Assembly (NCBI RefSeq): GCF_014284235.1
Contig: NZ_JACOGD010000003.1
Span: 372,001-436,000 of the forward strand
DNA length: 64,000 nt
Origin: Cognatundibacterium curvum
GTDB lineage: Bacteria; Pseudomonadota; Gammaproteobacteria; Burkholderiales; Burkholderiaceae_D
Direction: 5' to 3'
A program made the translations under genes and the position numbers. Positions within the stretch are counted from its first letter, which is position 1; each line of letters opens with the position of its first letter. The notes under the pieces were generated by a model, which was given only the letters and a program-made list of their open reading frames with translations, was not told where the DNA came from and searched no databases. Positions 25,129 through 33,638 of the stretch are shown here, piece by piece.

Positions 25129-27894
25129 ATGCGAAATTTACCCTATCTCAGACTGCTCCCCCTCTTGCTGGTGCTGGCCGCTTGCGGTGGCGGCAGCGGC
25201 GGCAGCACCAGTTCTACTTCATCCTCAGGCGGCGAAGGGGTGGTGCAGCCTCCGCGTGTTCCCACAGCGGATGAAAAGATTGCGGCCGCGATGCAGTCTG
25301 GTGATGTATCGGGTCTGGATAGCAGCTTGCAACTCACTTTATTGCAAAAAGCGCAGGCCAATGCAGCTGCGATCCAACTCAGTCAGGTCGGTACTCTGGG
25401 TAAGATTTTTCGCAAAAATGGCGCGGAGCTGGATCAGACGCTGACCTACACCGGTAATTCTATAGAGATAGGATTGCTCAACTCCACTTCAGGCATCAGT
25501 TACCTGTCGTCTGACAGTGGTAATGGCATGGCTGCACTGAGTACCCTGGGCTCTGGCCGTGGCATGGCCTATGGTGCGGACGTATTATCGTGGATGGCAG
25601 GCACAACCACACAGCAGCAGCATCAGCCTATGTTTTTGCGTGCTTTCAACTGGGTGCTGACAGGTGACCCGGATACGGCATTACCTGCTACGGTGAAATT
25701 TGTGGTGACGGGGTATGGCGCAGCTAACGTCAACGCTTATCTGAAAAAGATTGGTGTTCAAGGTCAGGAAATCAGCTGCGCCCTTAGCGATGCAGCCAAT
25801 ACCTGCTGGCAGAGTGCGGATTTACTAGTGTTCGGTGGCGGTACCAAAGACAGTGCTACGCTGACTTCCCAGGTACAAACCTATATGAAAGCCGGTAAGC
25901 ATGTGATGTATTTCGCGCCTAGCTGGATAGAATCTGCCGGTGGTCGTCAGGTGGCGAATGCCATGGGCATGAATGTGGGTGGTTATCCGGGGAATTACTT
26001 CGGTTCTGCCGCAGATCTGGGTATTTCTGCTGGCCGCACTGTTGCAGACAGTATTGCACGTGCAGATAAAATGGGTGCCTTAATTCCGACTTTACAAAAG
26101 CTGCAGGATGAAAAACTGAGCTGGGATTTTAAAGCTGACTCAACGCCACTTACGCCAGTCACTCAGTTAATGAATGAATTGGCCGGCCAGCATGGACGTG
26201 GCGCGAATCTGTTTCAGCAGGCAGGTATGGACTTGCATAAGTTGCTGGTATTGTGGGCAGATTTGTGGCGGCCGAATGCAGTCAAGTATGGTCAGTTGCC
26301 GCCAGATCAGAAGGCGACAGCCAGTGATTTCTTGCGTACTTATGCGGCGGATTCCTGGGTGGTGTATAACCGTGCCAACACCACGGTAGCACCAGCCGGT
26401 TATGGTGATTACATGCCGAAAGAGGCATTAACGATGCCAGTCAGTGCAGACTTTGAGGATATCGATGTCACGATTGCACAGGGTAGTGGTACCACCGCAA
26501 TAGGCCGCGCTGCGATCCCGGGTAAAACCGTCACCATACAGGTGGCCGATGCAGCAGGCGGTACACTGGGTATGCAGACTGGATACGCCAGAACCTGGGG
26601 TGACCCGGTGAATGATAATACCAAGTATGGTCGCCCGCGTCGTCCGGTGTCATTCTCAGTTCCTTTGCGTGTGGCTAGCGACAATGTATTCACCACGCCT
26701 TTTGGTGGTCCGATCTATCTAAACTACAGTGGCCTGGCAGCAGGAAAAGTCGTGCGTTTGCGTGTCAAAGGTGCCGCTAAATATGGTCACTTTGATTTCA
26801 CTAAGGATATGTCCCAGGCTGAGATTGATGCGGCATCTGCCGTCATCAAGTCCAAAGTATTTGGCTGGCAGACATCGAAGTTTGTTGGCGGTGAAGTGCA
26901 TCAGACCAATGCCTATGCACTCAGCGTGATTGGTAATACGGATCCACGTGACTACATTCTCAATAATCTGCGTGCACGTATTTTCGATTCCAATCATATC
27001 GCGAATGGTTACAGCAATATGGCGATGTCGGATAACGTTAAATCGGTATGCGATACCCTGGGCTGGACTTGTGACGGTGATCTGCATCGCGCACCCGGCG
27101 TACAACATTTCATCGGCTGGATCGCCACCTGCGGATTCTTGTGTTCAGGTAATCCTTCTGATGGTTTCGCCGGAATTTCCGCTGGCTGGGGCTGGTGGCA
27201 TGAGCTCGGTCACAACACCGTGCAGCGCGTACATCACATCGTGCCGCCTGGCAGCGCTGGTTGTGTGGTGGAATGCGATAACAATATTCTGTCTACCGCT
27301 TCAGCGATACGCCAGTTTGGATTGACAGGTATCGACGTGAGTGGTGATCGTATCAACCATAAGGGATTGTATCAGTTTATGGTCGATAGCCGCGCTAGCG
27401 GCGCCACAAGTGAAGCACTGCGTGCCATCATGCAAAAGAAATTGTGGGACAGCGATGATCAGAATGCGATGCGCGCCATGCATTTCCAGCTCGGCTTTTT
27501 ATACACCCGCTACCGTCTCGGGATGGCCAAACCCACACCGCATACCACCATCGAATATCTGACCTTGCTGACCAAGGGTGATCGTCTGGTGGCAAAAGAC
27601 TGGACTGTGGCAAATGCAGCCAAGTACGGCATGGGACGCTATTCCAACAACACCATCACTAACCATGATCTGGTGTATGTACTGAGTTCTAAAATTATCG
27701 GTAAGGATATGCGTAACTATTTCTTTGCCTATGGTTTGCCGCTCGACCAGAAATCGCTGGATTCTGTCGCTGATCTGAAGCTGGACGTGGCGCCGCTGAG
27801 CCTGTATGCGCTGGCTCCGGGTAAAGGAAATCAGGTAGAGACAGGAATCTGGATGGATATAGAGGGAAAGACTCCGGCTTACCCGTTTAACTGA
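25129..27894 (+). CDS. M60/ImpA-like metallopeptidase lipoprotein
   Basis: A 921-residue predicted lipoprotein. The signal peptide MRNLPYLRLLPLLLVLAAC ends in a lipobox, followed by a Gly/Ser linker (residues 20-35). The N-terminal half resembles the ImpA N-terminal region, with a flavodoxin-like part around LLVFGGGTKDSATLT and HVMYFAPSWIES. The catalytic zinc motif is HELGH at 691-695 in GWWHELGHNTVQ, fitting the gluzincin M60 (enhancin/ImpA) family, whose known members cleave O-glycosylated proteins such as mucins. It is expected on the cell surface or in the periplasm. The ATG at 25129 is chosen from the signal peptide; upstream in-frame starts add an implausible extension. It is driven by shared-motif promoter 3. 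Confidence 0.88.
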   Translation: MRNLPYLRLLPLLLVLAACGGGSGGSTSSTSSSGGEGVVQPPRVPTADEKIAAAMQSGDVSGLDSSLQLTLLQKAQANAAAIQLSQVGTLGKIFRKNGAELDQTLTYTGNSIEIGLLNSTSGISYLSSDSGNGMAALSTLGSGRGMAYGADVLSWMAGTTTQQQHQPMFLRAFNWVLTGDPDTALPATVKFVVTGYGAANVNAYLKKIGVQGQEISCALSDAANTCWQSADLLVFGGGTKDSATLTSQVQTYMKAGKHVMYFAPSWIESAGGRQVANAMGMNVGGYPGNYFGSAADLGISAGRTVADSIARADKMGALIPTLQKLQDEKLSWDFKADSTPLTPVTQLMNELAGQHGRGANLFQQAGMDLHKLLVLWADLWRPNAVKYGQLPPDQKATASDFLRTYAADSWVVYNRANTTVAPAGYGDYMPKEALTMPVSADFEDIDVTIAQGSGTTAIGRAAIPGKTVTIQVADAAGGTLGMQTGYARTWGDPVNDNTKYGRPRRPVSFSVPLRVASDNVFTTPFGGPIYLNYSGLAAGKVVRLRVKGAAKYGHFDFTKDMSQAEIDAASAVIKSKVFGWQTSKFVGGEVHQTNAYALSVIGNTDPRDYILNNLRARIFDSNHIANGYSNMAMSDNVKSVCDTLGWTCDGDLHRAPGVQHFIGWIATCGFLCSGNPSDGFAGISAGWGWWHELGHNTVQRVHHIVPPGSAGCVVECDNNILSTASAIRQFGLTGIDVSGDRINHKGLYQFMVDSRASGATSEALRAIMQKKLWDSDDQNAMRAMHFQLGFLYTRYRLGMAKPTPHTTIEYLTLLTKGDRLVAKDWTVANAAKYGMGRYSNNTITNHDLVYVLSSKIIGKDMRNYFFAYGLPLDQKSLDSVADLKLDVAPLSLYALAPGKGNQVETGIWMDIEGKTPAYPFN

Positions 27895-27965
27895 GTCTGC
27901 TACTGTTGTTTGTTTGCAAAAAAGCACATTTATTTGATTTTAGTCATGTCAATGTCATAATTCTT

Positions 27966-28100
27966 TGCTATGATTCAACTCAGCTGCTGTACATACAACC
28001 GATATGTATGACGGTAGCAAGGTGTGCGGGCCCACTCTGGTGGGCAAGCCACCGATCCAATTCCGGCGCGGGACCTGTACTCAGGTTCCGCGTTTTCATT
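27966..28100 (+). ncRNA. Candidate structured RNA or long terminator region
   Basis: An extended -10 element TGCTATGAT (27966-27974) is followed by three consecutive dyads: catac/gtatg near 27992-28009, gcccac/gtgggc near 28030-28044 (mutually exclusive with ggtgg/ccacc near 28039-28053) and an 11-bp stem 28067-28077 / 28082-28092 with one G-U pair and loop TACT, followed by TTTT. The last is a good intrinsic terminator. A transcript of roughly 120 bases from about 27981 would be a free small RNA, because a separate promoter for the next gene lies downstream at 28142. Alternatively this is only the 3' end of the M60 transcript. It matches no riboswitch I know. Confidence 0.4.
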
Positions 28101-28141
28101 TGTGCTTTTGTTTTGATGCGTTGTTTCCAGATTGCATAAAT

Positions 28142-28170
28142 TTGTCACCCGTAAATACGCGCTTTATAAT
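28142..28170 (+). promoter_or_regulatory. Strong sigma-70 promoter for the binding-protein gene
   Basis: TTGTCA (28142-28147) and a perfect TATAAT (28165-28170) are separated by exactly 17 bases. Transcription should start near 28177, giving a leader of about 148 bases before the ATG at 28325. This is the best-matching vegetative promoter seen in the window. Confidence 0.75.
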
Positions 28171-28188
28171 CGGATGCATATTTTCCTT

Positions 28189-28234
28189 CCAGGAAAAATT
28201 TCTTTTTTGAAAAAAGAGGCAGGAATTTTCCTGG
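28189..28234 (+). promoter_or_regulatory. Nested stem-loop in the 5' leader of the binding-protein gene
   Basis: The segment ccaggaaaaatt (28189-28200) pairs with aattttcctgg (28224-28234) with one bulged A, enclosing an inner tcttt/aaaga dyad with a T-rich top. An alternative shorter hairpin (ttttcct/aggaaaa) can form at 28181-28197. Two competing folds shortly after the start site suggest post-transcriptional control. No ligand is evident. Confidence 0.5.
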
Positions 28235-28324
28235 CATGGATCAGACCGCAGCACAGGCTTACTGTCCGTCCTGTTTATCTTTCAACGATTGCATGATTGT
28301 TTGCTGTTCCGCTCTGGAGTGCTT

Positions 28325-30061
28325 ATGAAGTCAGTCCGGTTGTGCGCATTGCTGTATTTAATGGGTGTTTCAAGCTTACCTTTGCAGCTTGCCGCGCATC
28401 CCGCAGCGGCAGAACGCTGGATAGATAAGGAGTTTCAGCCATCCAGCCTGACGCGCGAGCAGCAGCGCGATGAACTGAAGTGGTTCACGCAAACGGCGCA
28501 GCGACTCAAAGCGCGGGGCGTACAAGAAATCCGGGTTGTATCAGAAGTCATCGATACCCATGTCTATGAAGCCAATGTGCTGAGCCAGGCTTTTTTTGAC
28601 ATCACCGGTATCCGGGTAGTGCATGAAATCATGCCGGAAGGCGATCTGGTGCAGCGCCTGCAAAAAGCCATTTACAGTAATAACAGTCCGTATGATGGCT
28701 GGATATCAGATTCTGATCTGATCGGTACCCATTACCGCTACGGCGTGATTGAAGCACTGTCCGATTTCATGAAAGGGGCGGGTAAGGACTATACCAATCC
28801 TGGCCTCGATCTGAAGGATTTTATCGGCTTGCGCTTCATTACTGCACCCAATGGCAAGCTATATCAGTTGCCTGATCAGCAGTTCGCAAACCTGTACTGG
28901 TTTCGTGCCGACTGGTTTGCGCGGCCAGATCTGCAGCAACGTTTCAAAGCGCGCTACGGCTATGAGCTTGGGGTGCCACTGAACTGGTCGGCTTATGAAG
29001 ATATCGCCGAATTTTTTTCCAAACATGTGCGTGAAATCGATGGCCAGCCTGTGTATGGGCACATGGATTATGGCAAGCGTGATCCCTCGCTGGGCTGGCG
29101 CTTTACCGATGCCTGGTTGTCTATGGCCGGGGTGGCAGATAAGGGCTTGCCGAATGGCTTGCCAGTCGATGAATGGGGTATACGGGTCGCCAGCGATCAA
29201 TGCACACCGGTTGGTGCGAGTGTGGCGCGTGGCGGTGCCACCAATTCACCGGCCGCTGTGTATGCCTTGAGTAAATACCTGCAATGGATGAATGACTATG
29301 CGCCGCGTCAGGCAAAGGCGCTGAATTTTTCGGAAGCCGGTCCGGTAGCCGGGCAGGGACAGATTGCGCAACAAATTTTTTGGTATACCGCGTTTACCGC
29401 AGCGCTGACTAAGCCGGGCCTGCCGGTGATGAATGCTGACGGCACACCTAAGTGGCGCATGGCACCTTCGCCGCATGGTGTGTATTGGAAAAACGGTATG
29501 CAGAATGGTTACCAGGATGTCGGGTCCTGGACATTTTTTAAGTCCACGCCAGTGCACAGGAAAGCAGCGGCCTGGTTGTATGCGCAGTTCGTCACCTCGA
29601 AAACCGTATCCCTGAAAAAGTCGATCACCGGGCTGACCTTCATCCGCGAGTCCGATATCCGGCACGAATATTTCACCCGCAATGCCGACCGTTACGGTGG
29701 CTTGATCGAGTTTTACCGCAGCCCGGCGCGCATCGCCTGGACCCCGACCGGCAGTAATGTGCCGGATTATCCGCAATTGGCAACTTTATGGTGGACCAAT
29801 GTCGCTGCGGCCATCAATGGTGAAGCCAGTCCCAAAGAGGCGCTCGATACTCTGGCGGCGCAGATGGATAAACAGTTGGGTGAACTACAGGCGCAAGGCA
29901 TGCAGCATTGCGCGCCGCGCCTGAATCCTAAGTCGGATGAGTCACGTTATCTGAGCGATAAAGGTGCACCCTGGAAGAAAATTCCACAGGAGAAAAATCA
30001 GGGCGAAACCATCGCCTATGAAAAATTGTTGCAGGCCTGGCGCGAAGGTCGGGTCAGATAA
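28325..30061 (+). CDS. GlpV-like periplasmic glycerol-binding protein, no permease genes nearby
   Basis: A 578-residue extracellular solute-binding protein with a signal peptide (about 1-29, ending in a run of alanines). It has the long form and characteristic segments of the glycerol ABC-transporter binding protein GlpV: YDGWISDSDLIGTHYRYG, YQLPDQQFANLYWFR, VPLNWSAYEDIAEFF and DPSLGWRFTDAWLSM. In GlpV systems ATPase and permease genes follow; here none does, and the next gene is a membrane sensor kinase. It may deliver ligand to a transporter encoded elsewhere or to that kinase. ATG at 28325 has TCTGGAG upstream. Ligand glycerol or a related polyol is inferred from family resemblance and from the GlpD- and FGGY-type genes downstream. 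Confidence 0.8.
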   Translation: MKSVRLCALLYLMGVSSLPLQLAAHPAAAERWIDKEFQPSSLTREQQRDELKWFTQTAQRLKARGVQEIRVVSEVIDTHVYEANVLSQAFFDITGIRVVHEIMPEGDLVQRLQKAIYSNNSPYDGWISDSDLIGTHYRYGVIEALSDFMKGAGKDYTNPGLDLKDFIGLRFITAPNGKLYQLPDQQFANLYWFRADWFARPDLQQRFKARYGYELGVPLNWSAYEDIAEFFSKHVREIDGQPVYGHMDYGKRDPSLGWRFTDAWLSMAGVADKGLPNGLPVDEWGIRVASDQCTPVGASVARGGATNSPAAVYALSKYLQWMNDYAPRQAKALNFSEAGPVAGQGQIAQQIFWYTAFTAALTKPGLPVMNADGTPKWRMAPSPHGVYWKNGMQNGYQDVGSWTFFKSTPVHRKAAAWLYAQFVTSKTVSLKKSITGLTFIRESDIRHEYFTRNADRYGGLIEFYRSPARIAWTPTGSNVPDYPQLATLWWTNVAAAINGEASPKEALDTLAAQMDKQLGELQAQGMQHCAPRLNPKSDESRYLSDKGAPWKKIPQEKNQGETIAYEKLLQAWREGRVR

Positions 30062-30130
30062 GTCAGGTTTAAGCAGTTTCTACGCAGTGTCAGTCAAAAA
30101 AAACAGGTTTTTCCGTAACCAGGTGACCCA

Positions 30131-32368
30131 ATGCAGTTCAAGATGAAGCAAGTATTTTCCCGTTTTCAGCACATCAATCTGCTGGCGGTCACCCTGTTGA
30201 TTGTCGCTGTGATAGTGACGCAAACTTACCTGAGTATGCGTGAAGACCGAACACTGACATTGGATGCAGAACGCACCAATGCGCATGTCGCCGTGCGGAT
30301 ACTGGAAGAGCATGTGGCGCAAACCATGCAGGATGGGGTGCAGAAACTGGATGCAGTCGCGGCGGCTGTGTCGGCTGTTGCGCATGATCAAGGCGCGATA
30401 CAGAAAATCATCGCGTCCTATGACATCCAGGATAACCGTTACATCAAATCCCTGCGCTATATCGATTTGGGCGGCAATAGCTGGGTCAGTTCGCCGGATT
30501 TTCCAGCGCATAGCACGAATGTGGCAGACCGCCAGGATGTCCGGTTTTTGCTGAATGCGCCTGATTACAGTGAAGTCGTGATCGGACGCCCTTATCACTC
30601 GCCGTATGACAGCCAGCTGGTGTTGCCGATTGCGCGCAATATCTTTGACCGTCACCAGCAACAGGTAGGCATTATCAGCACCGATATCCGGATTGCTTAT
30701 TTTGCCGGATTGTATGCCAGTGTTGCGAGTGAAAATAATGCGATGGTGGCACTGATACTGGACCCCGGCTATGTGGTGATACGCTCGCCGTTTGAAGCCC
30801 GTTTTGCTGACCGTGATGTCAGCCAGGCCAACGCAACTAAAAAGCTCAGTCAGTCAGATATTGAAGGCAGTTTTGAGGATGCAGAATGGCTCGATGATGA
30901 ATTTTCGCGCTTATATGCCTATCGTAAAGTAGAGAATTTTCCGCTCACTATAGTCTATGGACGCGACTTTGACAGCATGCTCGCACAATGGAATCAGCGT
31001 ATGGAAACGCGGGTCGCATTGACTGTACTGGTGGTCAGTATTCTGAGTTTTGTGATGTGGATACTCTCGGTTCAGATGCGCAAATTGCGACAGTCGGAAG
31101 CGACCCTCAGAACGGCTGAATATAAGTTTTCAGAAATCTTTGAGCGTTCACCGCTGCCGCTGTCTTTGCTGAATTTGCATGGCAGGAAAATCGAAGCGGT
31201 GAATGATGCCTGGCTGGATTTATTTGCTTACCGGCGTGAGCAGGTGCTGGATCACTCGTTCAACAGCAGTACGCATATCTGGGTCGATAGCCAGCAATTG
31301 ACGGCCTTCAATGACATGCTGCGTAATCAGCCGCAAGTCGATTCTTTTCCGGCACGGCTACGCGATGCAAACGGCCATATTCATGATTGTCTGTTGTCAG
31401 CGCGCCGCTATGAAGCCGATGGCGAGCAGCGCTTCATCATTACACCACAGGATGTCACGCGCCAGAATGCAGCCGAAGCGGCACTGCGTGAGCTCAACGA
31501 AGAGCTGGAGCAAAGGGTGGCGCGTCGTACCGAGAATCTGGAGCGCTCAAATCAGGAGCTGGAAGCTGCCTTGCAATCCTTGCGTCTGATGCAGACCGAA
31601 CTGATACGTCAGGAAAAACTGGCTTCATTGGGCTCACTGGTGGCCGGGGTTGCGCATGAGCTCAACACACCTATCGGCAATAGCGTGACTGTGGCCAGTA
31701 CTTTGCAGGATGATGCAAAGCGGATTAAACGCGAAGTTGAACAGGGACAGATTAAACGCAGCAGCCTGAATGCCTTTGCTGATGGCATGCTGTTCGGTAC
31801 CGACGTATTGATGCGCTCACTGACACGCGCCTCAGAGCTGATACGCAGTTTCAAACATGTGGCGGTTGATCAGTCCAGCGATATGCGGCGCCAGTTTGAT
31901 CTCCGGCAGGTACTGGAAGAAATCCTGCTGACGAATTCCGCGATGTATACCAAGTCTCCGTTTCAGATGCGTACCACGCTGGAATCCGGTATCACCATGA
32001 ACAGCTTTCCGGGAGCGCTAGGTCAGATCATAGGCAATTTCGTCAGCAATGCCATGACCCATGCGTTTGAAGGCAGGGACAGTGGCAACATGCATTTGAT
32101 CGCGCGCAGCGTAGGTGATTCGGCAGTGATTGAATTCCGGGATGATGGCAACGGTATTTCCGCTGACAATCTGAGCAAGGTATTCGATCCGTTTTTCACC
32201 ACTAAGTTTGGTCAGGGCGGCTCTGGTTTAGGGATGAATATCGTGTATAACCTGGCGACTGAAGTCCTGGGCGGTAAAATTGATTTGCACAGCGCACCAG
32301 GTCTGGGGACTTGCTTCACACTGACTTTGCCGCTGATTGCGCCTGACAGCGAACTCAAGAGCAAGTGA
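30131..32368 (+). CDS. Membrane sensor histidine kinase with Cache-like periplasmic domain
   Basis: A 745-residue kinase. Membrane helices lie at about 16-37 and 296-316, bounding a periplasmic domain of Cache (PDC) type with features such as VSSPDFPAHSTNV and VIGRPYHSPYDSQ. A PAS domain (about 335-450), a coiled coil (ELNEELEQRVARRTENLERS, about 455-495), HisKA with His509 (GVAHELNTPIGNS) and an ATP-binding domain (DDGNGIS, GGSGLGMNI) follow. No response regulator is adjacent. It begins 69 bases after the glycerol-binding protein gene on the same strand, so the two may be cotranscribed and functionally linked. It ends two bases before the convergent AraC gene. Confidence 0.9.
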   Translation: MQFKMKQVFSRFQHINLLAVTLLIVAVIVTQTYLSMREDRTLTLDAERTNAHVAVRILEEHVAQTMQDGVQKLDAVAAAVSAVAHDQGAIQKIIASYDIQDNRYIKSLRYIDLGGNSWVSSPDFPAHSTNVADRQDVRFLLNAPDYSEVVIGRPYHSPYDSQLVLPIARNIFDRHQQQVGIISTDIRIAYFAGLYASVASENNAMVALILDPGYVVIRSPFEARFADRDVSQANATKKLSQSDIEGSFEDAEWLDDEFSRLYAYRKVENFPLTIVYGRDFDSMLAQWNQRMETRVALTVLVVSILSFVMWILSVQMRKLRQSEATLRTAEYKFSEIFERSPLPLSLLNLHGRKIEAVNDAWLDLFAYRREQVLDHSFNSSTHIWVDSQQLTAFNDMLRNQPQVDSFPARLRDANGHIHDCLLSARRYEADGEQRFIITPQDVTRQNAAEAALRELNEELEQRVARRTENLERSNQELEAALQSLRLMQTELIRQEKLASLGSLVAGVAHELNTPIGNSVTVASTLQDDAKRIKREVEQGQIKRSSLNAFADGMLFGTDVLMRSLTRASELIRSFKHVAVDQSSDMRRQFDLRQVLEEILLTNSAMYTKSPFQMRTTLESGITMNSFPGALGQIIGNFVSNAMTHAFEGRDSGNMHLIARSVGDSAVIEFRDDGNGISADNLSKVFDPFFTTKFGQGGSGLGMNIVYNLATEVLGGKIDLHSAPGLGTCFTLTLPLIAPDSELKSK

Positions 32369-32370
32369 GG

Positions 32371-33447
32371 TTACGCCTGATGGCAATTGTTCAGCGTGCC
32401 GCGATGTTGCAGCCGCCACGCGCCTGGTGTGACGCCGGTCCATTCTTTGAACGCATGCTGAAATGCGCTTTGTTCGCGGTAACCAAGCAGGAAGGCAATG
32501 TCTGACAGGCTGAAGTCCGCATTCTGCAGATATGACAGCGCCAGTTCATGCCGGGTTTCGTCCAGAATTTGCTGAAAACTGACACCGGCTTCGGCCAGTT
32601 TGCGTTGCAGGGTACGTGGGCTCAGTTGCAGCGTGGCGGCGATATCGTTCAGTCGCCATTGTTCGTTTGCGAGTTGCTCGCTGATGGTTTGTCGCAAGCT
32701 ATGTACGATTTCATGCTCACGGTGTTGTCTGTGCTTTTGCATCAGCAATTGATCTGCATGCTGACGTAGTATTGCTGATAAGCCGGTGTCGGCATGTGGT
32801 ACCGGCCAGTTCAGCAATGCGGCTGGAAAACGGCTGTGATGACAGCTGGCACCAAAGTGCACCCCGGGCCCGAATACGCGCCGGTGTTCGCTGATATCTT
32901 CCGGTGCTGCATGCTGAAAATAAACCGGTGCATGCGGCAGTTTGCTGCCTGCAAACCAGTCGCCGAATACACGGATACCGGCGAACACACTTTCGGCCAG
33001 ATGCGGGCTGGCGTCAGGAAAATGGCTGTGCCAGCGGTACTCGGCCACATCGCCATCAACGATCAGTTCGGATCGTCCCAGATCATGCGCCAATGCCTCA
33101 TAACGCATGGTTTGCTGAAAAGCCTCACCAAAATCACGGCAACTCATGAGCAGCATGCCATACACATTGTAGGTGCCTAGCTTCACCTTTTCACCGACAT
33201 GCAGGCCAAATTGCGGGTCTGCGCAGCGCTTTGCCCCTTCATCCAGCAAGCGCAGATAGGACGTAGCTGACATGGTTTCGCCGGATGGATTGAACAGCGG
33301 ATGGCCGCGCTCATCCTGATTGATTTGTGCCAGGTTCTGGCCACGTTCCTCCAACAGTTCCAGCAAGGGCTGCGCATAGGCCAGTGCAACGCTGGCGCCT
33401 GGCGCGCTGCGGGCTGCTAAGGTGGAGTGAACACGATGCTCTGGCAT
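32371..33447 (-). CDS. AraC family transcriptional regulator with arabinose-binding-like N-terminal domain
   Basis: A 358-residue regulator. The N-terminal ligand domain (about 20-210) resembles the group annotated as AraC-type arabinose-binding in OruR/ArgR-like regulators (GLHVGEKVKLGTYNVYGMLL). The C-terminal double helix-turn-helix (about 255-350) includes WRLNDIAATLQLSPRTLQRKL and FSLSDIAFLLGYREQSAFQHAF. ATG at 33447 has AGGAA upstream; the frame is open for 84 more codons that do not resemble the family. It is divergent from the flavoenzyme-GlpD-kinase operon across 191 bases, where a direct repeat ACGGCAG (near 33540 and 33585) could be a half-site. It probably controls that operon. 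Confidence 0.88.
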   Translation of the reverse strand: MPEHRVHSTLAARSAPGASVALAYAQPLLELLEERGQNLAQINQDERGHPLFNPSGETMSATSYLRLLDEGAKRCADPQFGLHVGEKVKLGTYNVYGMLLMSCRDFGEAFQQTMRYEALAHDLGRSELIVDGDVAEYRWHSHFPDASPHLAESVFAGIRVFGDWFAGSKLPHAPVYFQHAAPEDISEHRRVFGPGVHFGASCHHSRFPAALLNWPVPHADTGLSAILRQHADQLLMQKHRQHREHEIVHSLRQTISEQLANEQWRLNDIAATLQLSPRTLQRKLAEAGVSFQQILDETRHELALSYLQNADFSLSDIAFLLGYREQSAFQHAFKEWTGVTPGAWRLQHRGTLNNCHQA

Positions 33448-33638
33448 GTTAGAACAATTCCTGTGACATGAATCAGCAATACCTGACGTGGATTTGGGAC
33501 TAAGCTGTTGAGTATAACATTCAGTCTGTCCTGGTCTGTACGGCAGCTGATCAAAATCAGAAGACTGGCAAATAAGCGACCACACGGCAGACTGTAAGCT
33601 GGCGTCGCCTGTGTCGCAGAAAAGACGAAAGGACAAGC

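Noticed and set aside
27981..28100. Cyclic-di-GMP or other known riboswitch
   Set aside because: The GCAAGCC and GGGC parts recall GEMM fragments, but the conserved GCAAAGCC core and receptor helices are absent, and a separate promoter lies between this element and the next gene.
28325..30061. Complete glycerol ABC transporter
   Set aside because: No ATPase or permease genes lie on either side within the window.
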